This document shows, piece after piece, positions 1 through 7,096 of a stretch of DNA of 52,843 nucleotides. Under the pieces are notes generated by a model. It had not been told where the DNA came from. It ran no database searches and was given only the letters and a program-made list of their open reading frames with translations. Numbering within the stretch: the first letter of the stretch is position 1; each line of letters starts with the position of its first letter. Source of the DNA: a virus; the IMG/VR virus record IMGVR_UViG_3300050166_000172, positions 1-52,843 of that record. One strand, written 5' to 3'. Both the position numbers and the translations under genes were made by a program.

Positions 1-1248
1 TTATAAAACTCCCGATTTTTTCATAGCCGTTTCCCTGAACACAAACTTATCTTTTAAAAGTTTCATGTCTTCACTTACTTTTCTGTCTAGTACTTTTGCA
101 TAATGTTGCGTAGTGCGAAGGTTTTTATGTCCCAGCATTTTGCTAACACTCTCTATTGGAACACCATTTGTAAGTGTTACAGTAGTTGCGAAGGTGTGTC
201 TGGCAATGTGAAAGGTTAATTCTTTTTCGATTTCACAAACTGATGCTATTTCTTTTAGATAAGCGTTCATTTTTTGGTTGGACAAAATAGGAAGTAGTTT
301 ATCCTCGTTATTACTTTGTGGATGGTTTTCGTATTTGTCGATTATCATTTGTGTAACTGGAAGGATTGGGATTTTGGAAGCGCTTTCGGTTTTTTGTCTG
401 TGCGTGAATATCCATTTTTCACCGTCAATACCATAGCTTATATGGGACTTTGTTAGGTTTTTGACATCAATATAAGCCAAACCGGTAAAGCAGCTAAAAA
501 GGAAGATATCGCGTACAAGTGATAATCTTTCTGTTTTAAAGTCTTTTTCAATTATAGATTGGATTTCTTCTTCAGTTAGATACACGCGCTCCACTTCTTT
601 GACTTTTGATTTGTAATTAGCAAATGGATTTTTATCTAGCCAGTCATTTGCCAAACAAAGCTTGATGATTTTATTGAAATTTTTAAGGTATTTAACCGCT
701 GTGTTGTTTGCGCAATTTCTTACACTACGAAGCCAAAACTCGTAATCGGTTACAAATGCATGATCAATCTTTGTAATATCGATATCGGAAACGTTGTATT
801 TCCATTGCATGAACTCAATGGTATGTTTCAAAGAAGTAGTGTAACGTTCTAATGTTCCTGGAGCGTATTCTTTTCCAACAAGCTCTTTTATTTTGTTGTT
901 GTGGTCTTGGAATATAGGAACTAGCATTCGCTTTGATTCTGTTAAACCAAACAGTTCATTCTTTAAATTTTCAGAGGTAACACTAATGTCTTTTTTGATG
1001 AGCTTTTTTTCCGCTTGTAAGATTTGATTTTTTAGATAATCAAGATGACCATTGATTGTTCTAGCTTCTTCGTTAGTGCCCTTAACTTTACTACCTTCTG
1101 AAGACCATTTATCTGGATTAATAGATTTGTTGGTGCTAAACTCAAAACGCTTAGCGTTCACTGTAACTCTAGTGTAGATTGGACAAACTCCTAAATTGTT
1201 GACTTTTGCTCTCTTGATGTAAAAGAGAATGGATACTGATGTGTTCAT
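1..1248 (-). CDS. Tyrosine recombinase (integrase) of a neighbouring mobile element
   Basis: A 415-residue site-specific recombinase with the Bacteroidota layout: N-terminal arm-binding domain (about 1-90), SAM-like core-binding domain (about 105-210) and C-terminal catalytic domain (about 220-400). I can place His347 and Arg350 in HIARH, His374 in LGHKNL and the nucleophile Tyr383 in QHYAKV. The position of the first catalytic arginine (TGLR in most relatives) reads TGLA, with Ala258; loss of this Arg is known in IntDOT-type enzymes of conjugative transposons, so the protein is probably active. The gene is complete, with its stop at bases 1-3. It is transcribed away from the tRNA-Ser-like site at 1507-1523, from which its start is about 260 bp distant. 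It probably belongs to an element to the left rather than to the phage, which has its own integrase at the right edge. Confidence 0.9.
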   Translation of the reverse strand: MNTSVSILFYIKRAKVNNLGVCPIYTRVTVNAKRFEFSTNKSINPDKWSSEGSKVKGTNEEARTINGHLDYLKNQILQAEKKLIKKDISVTSENLKNELFGLTESKRMLVPIFQDHNNKIKELVGKEYAPGTLERYTTSLKHTIEFMQWKYNVSDIDITKIDHAFVTDYEFWLRSVRNCANNTAVKYLKNFNKIIKLCLANDWLDKNPFANYKSKVKEVERVYLTEEEIQSIIEKDFKTERLSLVRDIFLFSCFTGLAYIDVKNLTKSHISYGIDGEKWIFTHRQKTESASKIPILPVTQMIIDKYENHPQSNNEDKLLPILSNQKMNAYLKEIASVCEIEKELTFHIARHTFATTVTLTNGVPIESVSKMLGHKNLRTTQHYAKVLDRKVSEDMKLLKDKFVFRETAMKKSGVL

Positions 1249-1331
1249 TATTGGTGACCTTAAAGTTAGTATTAAATTTATACGATTTAATAACTACACA
1301 CAAGATGTACATTTTTTGAATATGTTATTGA

Positions 1332-1410
1332 ACACCTTGCCGTAGCGGTGCTTTCGTTGCGAGGAGTCACTTAAAATAATTTTTTTAGTGACACCTTGAA
1401 AGACACCTAA
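1332..1410. repeat. Short repeats between integrase and attachment site
   Basis: The non-coding stretch 1249-1598 holds ACACCTTG at 1332-1339 and 1391-1398, ACACCTAA at 1403-1410, and an inverted repeat GTCACT (1366-1371) / AGTGAC (1387-1392) with an A-run and T-run between. Repeats of this size between an integrase and its core site are where arm-type integrase sites are usually found. That role is inference. Apart from these, the terminator and the tRNA 3' end, I see nothing else in the stretch. Confidence 0.3.
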
Positions 1411-1452
1411 ACTTTGAGATTTAATGAATAATTTGGAATAACCTTAAAAGAA

Positions 1453-1486
1453 AAAACCCACTAAATTGTTGAATTTAGTGGGTTTT
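1453..1486 (-). terminator. Strong terminator for leftward transcription
   Basis: A perfect 14-bp inverted repeat, AAAACCCACTAAAT (1453-1466) and ATTTAGTGGGTTTT (1473-1486), with a 6-nt loop. Read leftwards it is followed by a run of T (TTTTTTCTTTT), as in an intrinsic terminator; rightwards the T-run is short. It lies just past the tRNA-Ser 3' fragment in the tRNA direction, as a native tRNA terminator would, and would also stop the leftward immunity operon. Confidence 0.8.
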
Positions 1487-1506
1487 AGTACCGTTTGCCT
1501 TTCGGC

Positions 1507-1523
1507 TGGCGGAGAAAGAGGGA
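1507..1523 (-). other. Attachment-site core: 3' end of a tRNA-Ser
   Basis: On the minus strand this reads TCCCTCTTTCTCCGCCA, matching the end of a bacterial tRNA-Ser: T-stem strand CCCTC, acceptor strand TTTCTCC, discriminator G, then CCA. The sequence to the right (AAACTC in plus) does not continue into the T-loop, so only the last 17 nt are present. This is what remains at the distal end when an element integrates into a tRNA 3' end. It places the phage to the right, with the intact tRNA-Ser expected beyond base 52843. tRNA identity is inferred from the acceptor and T-stem sequence only. Confidence 0.6.
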
Positions 1524-1598
1524 AACTCTTTTAACTTCTTTTATTTTTATAATTTATTGATTTTTAACGTATTACAAACAAATTAAAATAGGTTAATA

Positions 1599-1886
1599 TT
1601 ACTTTTTGTTCACTTTTTTGTTCATCATAAAATCCTTTATATGCGTGTCTAAATCATTTCGGAATACCTGAGTATCATAGCCAAATATAAAATTAGGGTT
1701 AACTATAAACTTTTGACAAATTGTATCAATTTGTTCAACCGTAAAATGACATTTACCTGATTGTATTTTAGATAATGTACCCTCTTGCATTTCTATAATT
1801 TGAGCAAAATTTTTAGCAGTTGTAATTTTATTTTGAAATTTCAACAACTCAATTAAACGTAATATGGATTTGTCAGTTATTTGCAT
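1599..1886 (-). CDS. Small helix-turn-helix protein of the immunity operon
   Basis: A 95-residue protein resembling a Cro/CI-type helix-turn-helix: the stretch about 22-60 (TTAKNFAQIIEMQEGTLSKI) has the spacing of recognition helices, followed by a third helix (VEQIDTICQKF). The C-terminus is lysine-rich. It is the last gene of the leftward operon that starts with the repressor at 2956, and its first 14 bases overlap the end of the secreted-protein gene, suggesting translational coupling. It may modulate the repressor or act as an antirepressor. The fold call is moderate; the specific role is unknown. Confidence 0.7.
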   Translation of the reverse strand: MQITDKSILRLIELLKFQNKITTAKNFAQIIEMQEGTLSKIQSGKCHFTVEQIDTICQKFIVNPNFIFGYDTQVFRNDLDTHIKDFMMNKKVNKK

Positions 1887-2376
1887 TTTCCATACAAATT
1901 AATGATTCTCTTACTTTTTTAAAATTTTTATCTTTTATGTCAAAATCAAAATCACCTTGTTTAGTAGTTAATCTCATTTTTAAAATTGAATTGTTTTTAA
2001 AAAAATCTTTAATGCTATTATCAAGTTTTATAGAAAAAGCTAAAAAATGAATATTTGTCTTTAATGAAGAATTATAAAAAGAACTACAAACCATATATTT
2101 TGTAATTTTTATTTCATTAGAAACTCCATTATTATCTAATAAAATTATTTTACTTGTATCGTCAACTGAAAAGAAAGGAAATAATTGATAGTAAAACCCA
2201 ATAAATTCTTCTTTTGCTTTTGATTCAAACCAAATTTCACAACCTCTTGATATATCATTTCTTTTTGTCTCAATAATCCTTTCTTTAGTAAAATCATCAA
2301 TTTTATCAACTTTAAATTTACAATTTTGAGCAAATGAAAAATTTGCTACAATTAATAATAAAAAAATCTTTTTCAT
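1873..2376 (-). CDS. Secreted protein of unknown function in the immunity operon
   Basis: A 167-residue protein with a clear Sec signal peptide: Lys-Lys, then a hydrophobic stretch (IFLLLIVANFSF) and a probable signal peptidase I site near Ala16 (AQ-NC). The mature part has several cysteines (NCKF, RGCEIW, MVCSSF, LICMENA) and looks beta-rich. I do not recognise a family. It lies one base after the repressor stop and overlaps the next gene by 14 bp, so it should be expressed from the prophage together with the repressor. A secreted product made during lysogeny fits lysogenic conversion, for example a change to the host envelope or exclusion of other phages; that is inference. Confidence 0.75.
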   Translation of the reverse strand: MKKIFLLLIVANFSFAQNCKFKVDKIDDFTKERIIETKRNDISRGCEIWFESKAKEEFIGFYYQLFPFFSVDDTSKIILLDNNGVSNEIKITKYMVCSSFYNSSLKTNIHFLAFSIKLDNSIKDFFKNNSILKMRLTTKQGDFDFDIKDKNFKKVRESLICMENANN

Positions 2377-2377
2377 A

Positions 2378-2956
2378 CTACATTGTTGTTTTAGTGATTA
2401 CTCCTTTAATTATAAATACTTTTTTAATTTGCTCTAAATGATATTCTTTGGATTCGTAAAAATCATTTTCGCTTTCTAAAATTATATGTTCTTTGTCAGA
2501 TCCTTTTTTTATGTATTTTAATAAAACCTGCTCATCTTTTAATATTACTACATAAGCATAGCCAAAGTTCATGTACTGAAGCTCTACTTCTTTTATACCT
2601 ATAATTTCACCAGAGCAAAATTTTGGATACATACTGTCGCCATAAACATTAATAAAATCAATTCCTTTATCCCAATTAGGTAGGTTTATTGGCAATCTTT
2701 TTAACTCGTCATTTTGCATTTCTTTATCCATTCCTGCTGCTGCTGATACGTTGGGGTAATAATATCCTGTAGGTAATTCTATTTTTTCAACATGTGAATT
2801 ATTTTCACTTAATAATAAATTAATTAATTTAATTTTTGACTCTGGTATAAACTCCCCCTTCTCATAGTTTATAATTGTTCTTCTATCAACTCCAAGCTTT
2901 TTAGCTAAAGCATCTTGAGTTAATCTTGAGGCTTTTCTTAGTTGTTTTAAGTCCAT
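2378..2956 (-). CDS. CI/LexA-type phage repressor (XRE HTH plus S24 peptidase)
   Basis: A 192-residue repressor. Residues 3-50 form an XRE helix-turn-helix (TQDALAKKLGVDRRTIINYEKG). The C-terminal half is an S24 LexA-like domain: probable self-cleavage pair Ala74-Gly75 in SAAAGM, nucleophile Ser108 in GDSMYP, and general-base Lys147 in LLKYIKKG. In this family RecA filaments from DNA damage trigger self-cleavage and induction. It is the first gene of the leftward operon and faces two near-identical operators in the divergent intergenic region. Length and spacing are normal, so it should be functional. Confidence 0.93.
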   Translation of the reverse strand: MDLKQLRKASRLTQDALAKKLGVDRRTIINYEKGEFIPESKIKLINLLLSENNSHVEKIELPTGYYYPNVSAAAGMDKEMQNDELKRLPINLPNWDKGIDFINVYGDSMYPKFCSGEIIGIKEVELQYMNFGYAYVVILKDEQVLLKYIKKGSDKEHIILESENDFYESKEYHLEQIKKVFIIKGVITKTTM

Positions 2957-2979
2957 TTCTTATTTAGATTTATTCTAAA

Positions 2980-3040
2980 TTTCACATAAAATGTGAAATA
3001 ATATCACTTTATTTTTTTATGTGAAATAATTTCACTTTAT
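2980..3040. promoter_or_regulatory. Two repressor operators in the divergent control region
   Basis: Two 22-nt copies differing at one base start at 2991 and 3019, exactly 28 bp apart. Each contains a dyad: GTGAAATAATATCAC (2993-3007, one imperfect position) and GTGAAATAATTTCAC (3021-3035, perfect). A third half-site at 2980-2987 (TTTCACAT) makes a perfect 8-bp inverted repeat with 2991-2998. The cluster lies just upstream of the repressor start and overlaps the rightward -7 element, so repressor binding here would block early transcription. Identity as operators is inference from position and symmetry. Confidence 0.75.
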
Positions 3041-3045
3041 ATTTG
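3038..3045 (+). promoter_or_regulatory. Early rightward promoter, -7 element
   Basis: TATATTTG matches the Bacteroidota -7 consensus TAnnTTTG exactly. It begins inside the right arm of the second operator, so the repressor would occlude it. No convincing -33 TTG is visible, as is common for regulated promoters. It would start a leader of about 220 nt before the first early gene at 3277. The leader contains a TTCTTTGACATATTG stretch and very short ORFs (such as MKLNKQV) but no structure I can name. Confidence 0.6.
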
Positions 3046-3066
3046 CTCCATACAAAAAGCATAACG

Positions 3067-3074
3067 CAAATGTA
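3067..3074 (-). promoter_or_regulatory. Possible repressor promoter, -7 element
   Basis: On the minus strand this reads TACATTTG, a match to TAnnTTTG, about 110 bp upstream of the repressor start. A leftward transcript from here would run through both operators, allowing autoregulation. No clear -33 element is visible. Confidence 0.4.
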
Positions 3075-3276
3075 TTAAAGTTCTTTGACATATTGTATTA
3101 AAAAAATTTAGAATGAAACTAAATAAGCAGGTGTGATGGTAACACGGTGAGAAATGCTGAAATCAAGATAACCTAATGATAGTAAATACTATTACACAAT
3201 AAAGTTTGCCTTGGAAATGAAATCGTACCGTAGCAATAACGGCAAGGCATCAAATGTCCAACTAATACAAATTAAA

Positions 3277-3522
3277 ATGAAACCAATTTTTAAAATAGAA
3301 AAAAACATCCCATTACCTAAAAAAGAAAGCAGATCTATTTATCCATTTTCGATTATGGAAGTTGGCGATAGCTTTTTAATTTCTTGTACAAATCTTATTG
3401 AGTTAGAAAAGTACAGACAACGTATATCAATAACTATTTGGAGATACGTAAAACAAAATAAGGATAAAAAATTTCAAACCAAAACCACCGAGCAAGGTGT
3501 TAGAGTTTGGAGAATTAAATAA
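3277..3522 (+). CDS. First early gene, small protein of unknown function
   Basis: I start this at the ATG at 3277 (MKPIFKIEKNIPLP), giving 81 residues; an in-frame ATG at 3211 would add 22 residues of low-complexity, unphage-like sequence. The core (YPFSIMEVGDSFLISC) resembles a small phage protein family that begins with a basic segment, then a K/YPF-xxM-xVGDSF motif, and ends in a basic beta-hairpin (RVWRIK). It may bind nucleic acid but I can assign no function. It is the first gene after the early promoter. Confidence 0.65.
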   Translation: MKPIFKIEKNIPLPKKESRSIYPFSIMEVGDSFLISCTNLIELEKYRQRISITIWRYVKQNKDKKFQTKTTEQGVRVWRIK

Positions 3523-3539
3523 CTAAAAAATACCAAATC

Positions 3540-3671
3540 ATGGCAAATCAAAATTATAATACTAGCGCTTACGAAAAAGCAAAAGAAAAATTTACAAATC
3601 ATTTAAACAACTTGTGCAAAGAGAGTTTTTGTATGTATATGAAAGTCTCTAAAAACATTATCTGCTTATAA
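3540..3671 (+). CDS. Small ORF, 43 residues, unknown
   Basis: ATG at 3540 to TAA at 3671, starting MANQNYNTSAYEKAKEKF. The N-terminal half is charged and helix-prone; the C-terminal half has two cysteines (NLCKESFCMY). It fills the gap between two early genes in tight spacing (17 bp after the previous stop, 2 bp before the next start), which is the main support. I do not recognise it. Confidence 0.45.
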   Translation: MANQNYNTSAYEKAKEKFTNHLNNLCKESFCMYMKVSKNIICL

Positions 3672-3673
3672 TT

Positions 3674-3877
3674 ATGTTCAGAAAAGAAATTTATCACTTA
3701 ATCAGAAACGATTGGCAATTAAGAGAAGTTATTGCTGATATTTTAGGGGTTTCAGAAGGTACTGTATATGGCCATGCTGTAAGAAAATCTATAAGATTAG
3801 AACATTACTTAGTTGTAAAAAAACTAATGCTTCATACTGGTAAAAAAGACACCGAGATTTTTATTAATAAAAACTAA
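3674..3877 (+). CDS. Small helix-turn-helix DNA-binding protein
   Basis: A 67-residue protein whose middle (REVIADILGVSEGTVYGHAV, about 17-36) has the alanine/glycine and hydrophobic spacing of a helix-turn-helix (helix, LGVS turn, recognition helix). Such small HTH proteins at the head of early operons act as Cro-like or activator proteins. The basic composition supports DNA binding; the target is unknown. Confidence 0.65.
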   Translation: MFRKEIYHLIRNDWQLREVIADILGVSEGTVYGHAVRKSIRLEHYLVVKKLMLHTGKKDTEIFINKN

Positions 3878-3884
3878 TTGTGTT

Positions 3885-4061
3885 ATGGAATTTAAAAAAC
3901 AAGTAACACTAGTTATTTCTTTAGATAGCGAAGAAATCGAAAGCCTAAAAAGCCTTTTAAAAGGAGTTATAGCAGCTAACGTTTCTGTAAATCAAGGTTT
4001 AGGTTTTTTAGATACCGATGAAAAGAAACTAGTAGAAAATCTAATACAAGAATTAAAATGA
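3885..4061 (+). CDS. Small acidic protein, unknown
   Basis: A 58-residue ORF from ATG 3885 to TGA 4061 (MEFKKQVTLVISLDSEEIES). It looks like a beta strand followed by two amphipathic helices. Its stop overlaps the next start as ATGA, a typical phage coupling that supports it as a real gene. Unknown function. Confidence 0.6.
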   Translation: MEFKKQVTLVISLDSEEIESLKSLLKGVIAANVSVNQGLGFLDTDEKKLVENLIQELK

Positions 4062-4282
4062 AAGCTGTTGTATTAAACGCTAATGATATTAAATGTTTGC
4101 GGGAACATTTAGATGCGATTGAAAGTATTATTCAAAAGCATGGGGGACACAACACGGGGCTTAAAAAAAGCTCCGTTGCGGTTCCGAGAGAAACTAAAGC
4201 CCAGAAGATTAATAAGTATAAAGATCTTATTGCTTCTGGATTACGAGGTAAAAAACCTAATCATCTTAAAAATAAAAACTAA
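4058..4282 (+). CDS. Small basic protein, unknown
   Basis: A 74-residue, lysine-rich protein. The first 30 residues form an amphipathic helix (DIKCLREHLDAIESIIQKHG); the tail is strongly basic (GLRGKKPNHLKNKN) and could bind DNA or RNA. Its ends overlap the genes on both sides (ATGA upstream, TAATG downstream), so it is part of a tightly coupled early operon. Confidence 0.6.
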   Translation: MKAVVLNANDIKCLREHLDAIESIIQKHGGHNTGLKKSSVAVPRETKAQKINKYKDLIASGLRGKKPNHLKNKN

Positions 4283-4551
4283 TGAAAAATTTTATCAGTC
4301 AAATTATTAAAAAAGTAAATCGTTTGTTTTCTTCTGAAAAAGTAGATGAAAACATAATTAAAGTAAATGTGTTATTAAAAATTTGCTTTGAAAATAGAGA
4401 GGTTTTAGATGCAATTATAACTTTTAAAAAGTTTGAACAGGCGTTTGAACAAGAATTGAAAAAAAGAAACTTAGATGCTTTAGAAGTAAGCGCAGACTGT
4501 GAGGGATATTTTCACAGAAAATCAAAAAAATTAAATCAAAACTATAAATAA
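4282..4551 (+). CDS. Small early protein, unknown
   Basis: An 89-residue, mostly helical, basic protein beginning MKNFISQIIKKVNRLFSS. The first 15 residues form an amphipathic, positively charged helix that might touch a membrane. The start overlaps the previous stop (TAATG) and the next gene follows after one base. No family recognised. Confidence 0.6.
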   Translation: MKNFISQIIKKVNRLFSSEKVDENIIKVNVLLKICFENREVLDAIITFKKFEQAFEQELKKRNLDALEVSADCEGYFHRKSKKLNQNYK

Positions 4552-4552
4552 T

Positions 4553-4768
4553 ATGAAAAAGTTAGTATTACTGGCAGTTTTAGCTTTATCGGTTAGCTGT
4601 TCAAAAGATGATGATAATTGCGATCAAAAAGCAAGCGAAATTAATGCTTACTACGATCAGCAAATTCAATATGTAATTAGTAACCCAGACCCTTGGGGGG
4701 TTAATTATAATCAAATTTCTCTTTTAAACCAGGAGAGAAATAAAAAATTACAAAACGCTTGTAATTAA
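4553..4768 (+). CDS. Surface-type lipoprotein
   Basis: A 71-residue lipoprotein with signal peptide MKKLVLLAVLALSVS and lipobox LSVSC, so Cys16 is acylated. The residues after it, SKDDD, match the acidic lipoprotein export signal that sends lipoproteins to the cell surface in Bacteroidota. The remaining 50 residues are polar and helical with two more cysteines. Located in the early operon, it would coat the host soon after infection or induction; superinfection exclusion would fit, but that is inference. Confidence 0.75.
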   Translation: MKKLVLLAVLALSVSCSKDDDNCDQKASEINAYYDQQIQYVISNPDPWGVNYNQISLLNQERNKKLQNACN

Positions 4769-4780
4769 TTCGCAGAAATA

Positions 4781-4806
4781 AAAAAACCCAATGCTCTAAC
4801 ATTGGG
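4781..4806 (-). terminator. Terminator-like hairpin reading leftwards
   Basis: CCCAATG (4787-4793) pairs with CATTGGG (4800-4806) over a 6-nt loop. Read on the minus strand it is followed by seven T residues, as in an intrinsic terminator; on the plus strand it is followed by GAAAAC, so it should not stop the early operon. All nearby genes are on the plus strand, so it would act on antisense transcription only. Confidence 0.5.
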
Positions 4807-4844
4807 GAAAACAAAAATTTTAATTATCAGAAAAAAACAAAATT

Positions 4845-6875
4845 ATGAAAAAATTTTTTATTAAGAGTTTATCTCTTACGAATTTTAAAGGAATCAAAAA
4901 TTTACAATTAGATTTTGAAGAAGAAACAGATATTTTCGGAGCAAATGGAACTGGAAAAACAACGTTTGCTGATGCTTTTACTTGGTTGCTTTTTGGAAAA
5001 GATACTTCCGATAGAAAAGATTTTGAAATTAAAACATTAGACGCTAATGGTAAAGTAATTCCAATGATAGACCACGAGGTATATGCTTCGCTATTTGTAG
5101 ATAATGAACCGCTAACCATCAAACGTGTTTTAAAAGAGAAATGGGTTCAAAAACGTGGAGAAGAGGAAAAGGAGTTTTCAGGAAATGTAACAGAGTTATA
5201 TTGGAATGAAGTGCCAATGTCGGTAACAGAATTTACTAAAAAAGTAAATGATGTATTAAACGAACAGGTTTTCAAAATGATAACCTCTCCTACTTACTTT
5301 AATTCAATTAAATGGCAAGACAGAAGAAACCTTTTGATAGATATTTTTGGCGAGTTTTCAAATGAAGATGTGGCCAGAGGAAATTCGGCTTTTGAAAATC
5401 TACTTGCTAAACTAACGCAAGGTAAAACGCTTGAAGAATATAAGTCGCAAATCTTAGCTTCAATCAAAAAAGCAAAAGAAGATTTAAAAAATATTCCAGC
5501 AAGAATTGATGAAGTTTTTAGAGGTAAGCCAGAAGATGTGAATTTTGAAGTTCTTGAAAAAGAATTAGAATCAAAAAATTCAGAATTAAAAAAAGTAGAT
5601 GATTTGATTAATAATACTAATCTATCAATTGAATCACAACTTAAGGAAATCAATGATAAAAAATTAAAAATCAGTAATTTAAAAACTGAAATTTCAATTA
5701 TAGAAGCCAATGCAAAAACAGAAGCTTCAGAACGATTGAAACCTGATACTTCTAAAGTAGATGCTTTGCAAAGAAATTTAACTGCTAAAAAGCAAGAATT
5801 AGCCACTTACGAAAGTTCCCTTAAAACATTATCAGGTAAACTTAACGATTTAGATCAATCAAAAACTTCATTAGAGCAAAAGATTGTAGATGCGAGAAAC
5901 GATTGGAACGTTGAAAATGCAAAACAAATCACTTTCAATGATAATGACTTCCACTGCCCTACTTGTAAAAGAGAATTTGAAAGTGGCAATGTAGATGCTA
6001 AAAAAACAGAATTAACCAATTCGTTTAACCAAAGTAAGCAAAAAAAACTTGCTGAAATTTCTGCAAAAGGAAAATCATTAACTGCAGAAAAAATCAACAC
6101 AGAAAATGAAATAACTGGTATTTCGGAAAGAATTAAAAATGGCAAAATAGTAGTTGATGGATTAAAAACAGAAATTGGAAATATTGAATTTTCAATAAAA
6201 GAAACTGAAAACCCAGCAACAGAAAATTCAGAATTAACACCAGAGTTACTTTACGAATCAATTCTTTCTTTAAATCCAGATTATAAATCAAAAAAATCTG
6301 AATTGGAACAATTAGAAGCAAATCCGGTGCAAGATATTTCAATTGATAATTCAGAATTAATTGAAAAGAAAAGAATATTTCAATCAGAAATTGATGCGAT
6401 TAAAACACAGCTTCAAAACAAAGTTTTAATTGAAGCTGCTGATAAGCGAATTTCTGAATTGAAAGCAGAACAATCTACTTTAACACAACAAATTGCAAAC
6501 GTTGAAAAAGAGCATTTTGTAATTGAAAATTTCATCAAAGCCAAAGTAGATGCTTTAGAGCAAGTGGTTAATTCAAAATTTAAATATGTGAAGTTCAAAA
6601 TGTTTGACGAGCAAATTAATGGAGGGTTAAAAGAAACTTGCGAAGCAACGATAAACGGAGTGCCTTACTCAGATGCAAATACTGCATCTAGAATTAATGC
6701 TGGTTTGGATATTATAAATGTCCTTTCAGAATATTACCAAATGTCTGCACCAATATTTATTGACAATGCAGAAAGCGTTCACAGTTTGATAGAAACAAAT
6801 AGCCAAATAATAAAATTGGTGGTTTCAGAAGAAGCTAAAAAGCTAACAGTATTTTATTCAGAAGCAGTAGCGTAA
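4845..6875 (+). CDS. SbcC/Rad50-like AAA ATPase with zinc hook
   Basis: A 676-residue SMC-type ATPase. Walker A is GANGTGKTT at about 32-40; long coiled coils flank a CPTC zinc-hook motif at 371-374; the C-terminal lobe has a Walker B-like IFIDNAESV, with Asn-Ala where Glu is usual in the strict DE pair. Rad50/SbcC proteins hold DNA ends and power a nuclease partner. No SbcD-type nuclease gene lies next to it, so it may work with a host nuclease or act alone, as in other Bacteroidota phages that place such an ATPase upstream of RecT. Role in phage recombination or end processing is inferred from this neighbourhood. Confidence 0.88.
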   Translation: MKKFFIKSLSLTNFKGIKNLQLDFEEETDIFGANGTGKTTFADAFTWLLFGKDTSDRKDFEIKTLDANGKVIPMIDHEVYASLFVDNEPLTIKRVLKEKWVQKRGEEEKEFSGNVTELYWNEVPMSVTEFTKKVNDVLNEQVFKMITSPTYFNSIKWQDRRNLLIDIFGEFSNEDVARGNSAFENLLAKLTQGKTLEEYKSQILASIKKAKEDLKNIPARIDEVFRGKPEDVNFEVLEKELESKNSELKKVDDLINNTNLSIESQLKEINDKKLKISNLKTEISIIEANAKTEASERLKPDTSKVDALQRNLTAKKQELATYESSLKTLSGKLNDLDQSKTSLEQKIVDARNDWNVENAKQITFNDNDFHCPTCKREFESGNVDAKKTELTNSFNQSKQKKLAEISAKGKSLTAEKINTENEITGISERIKNGKIVVDGLKTEIGNIEFSIKETENPATENSELTPELLYESILSLNPDYKSKKSELEQLEANPVQDISIDNSELIEKKRIFQSEIDAIKTQLQNKVLIEAADKRISELKAEQSTLTQQIANVEKEHFVIENFIKAKVDALEQVVNSKFKYVKFKMFDEQINGGLKETCEATINGVPYSDANTASRINAGLDIINVLSEYYQMSAPIFIDNAESVHSLIETNSQIIKLVVSEEAKKLTVFYSEAVA

Positions 6876-7084
6876 TGAAAAAGGGAGATTTAGTATCAAA
6901 GAATTTTGTTCTTGATGAGCAGATTCAGTCAATTAATCAATTGCTTTTAGTTTTTGAAAATGATAAATCCTTGTTTTGGAGGCATAGAGTTCATCCAACA
7001 GCTTTTTTTCTTTCCTGGCCGTTGAGATTAATTATTCAAACTTTAGAAGGTGGCCATTTTTGGCAAATAAAAAAAATTAACTAA
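6875..7084 (+). CDS. Small protein between ATPase and RecT, unknown
   Basis: A 69-residue protein overlapping the ATPase stop (TAATG). It contains a central tryptophan- and histidine-rich stretch (LFWRHRVHPTAFFLSWPLRL) and ends in GGHFWQIKKIN. Coupling to the ATPase and position before recT suggest a recombination accessory, but no family is recognised. Confidence 0.6.
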   Translation: MKKGDLVSKNFVLDEQIQSINQLLLVFENDKSLFWRHRVHPTAFFLSWPLRLIIQTLEGGHFWQIKKIN

Positions 7085-7096
7085 ATATTTATAAAA

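Noticed and set aside
4113-4310. Alternative plus-frame ORF inside the small basic gene (65 residues)
   Set aside because: Overlaps the better supported 4058-4282 and 4282-4551 genes, which have tight start/stop coupling.
5294-5806. Antisense ORFs under the SbcC-like ATPase (170 and 96 residues)
   Set aside because: Serine- and phenylalanine-rich complements of lysine- and glutamate-rich coiled coil; no start context or family resemblance.
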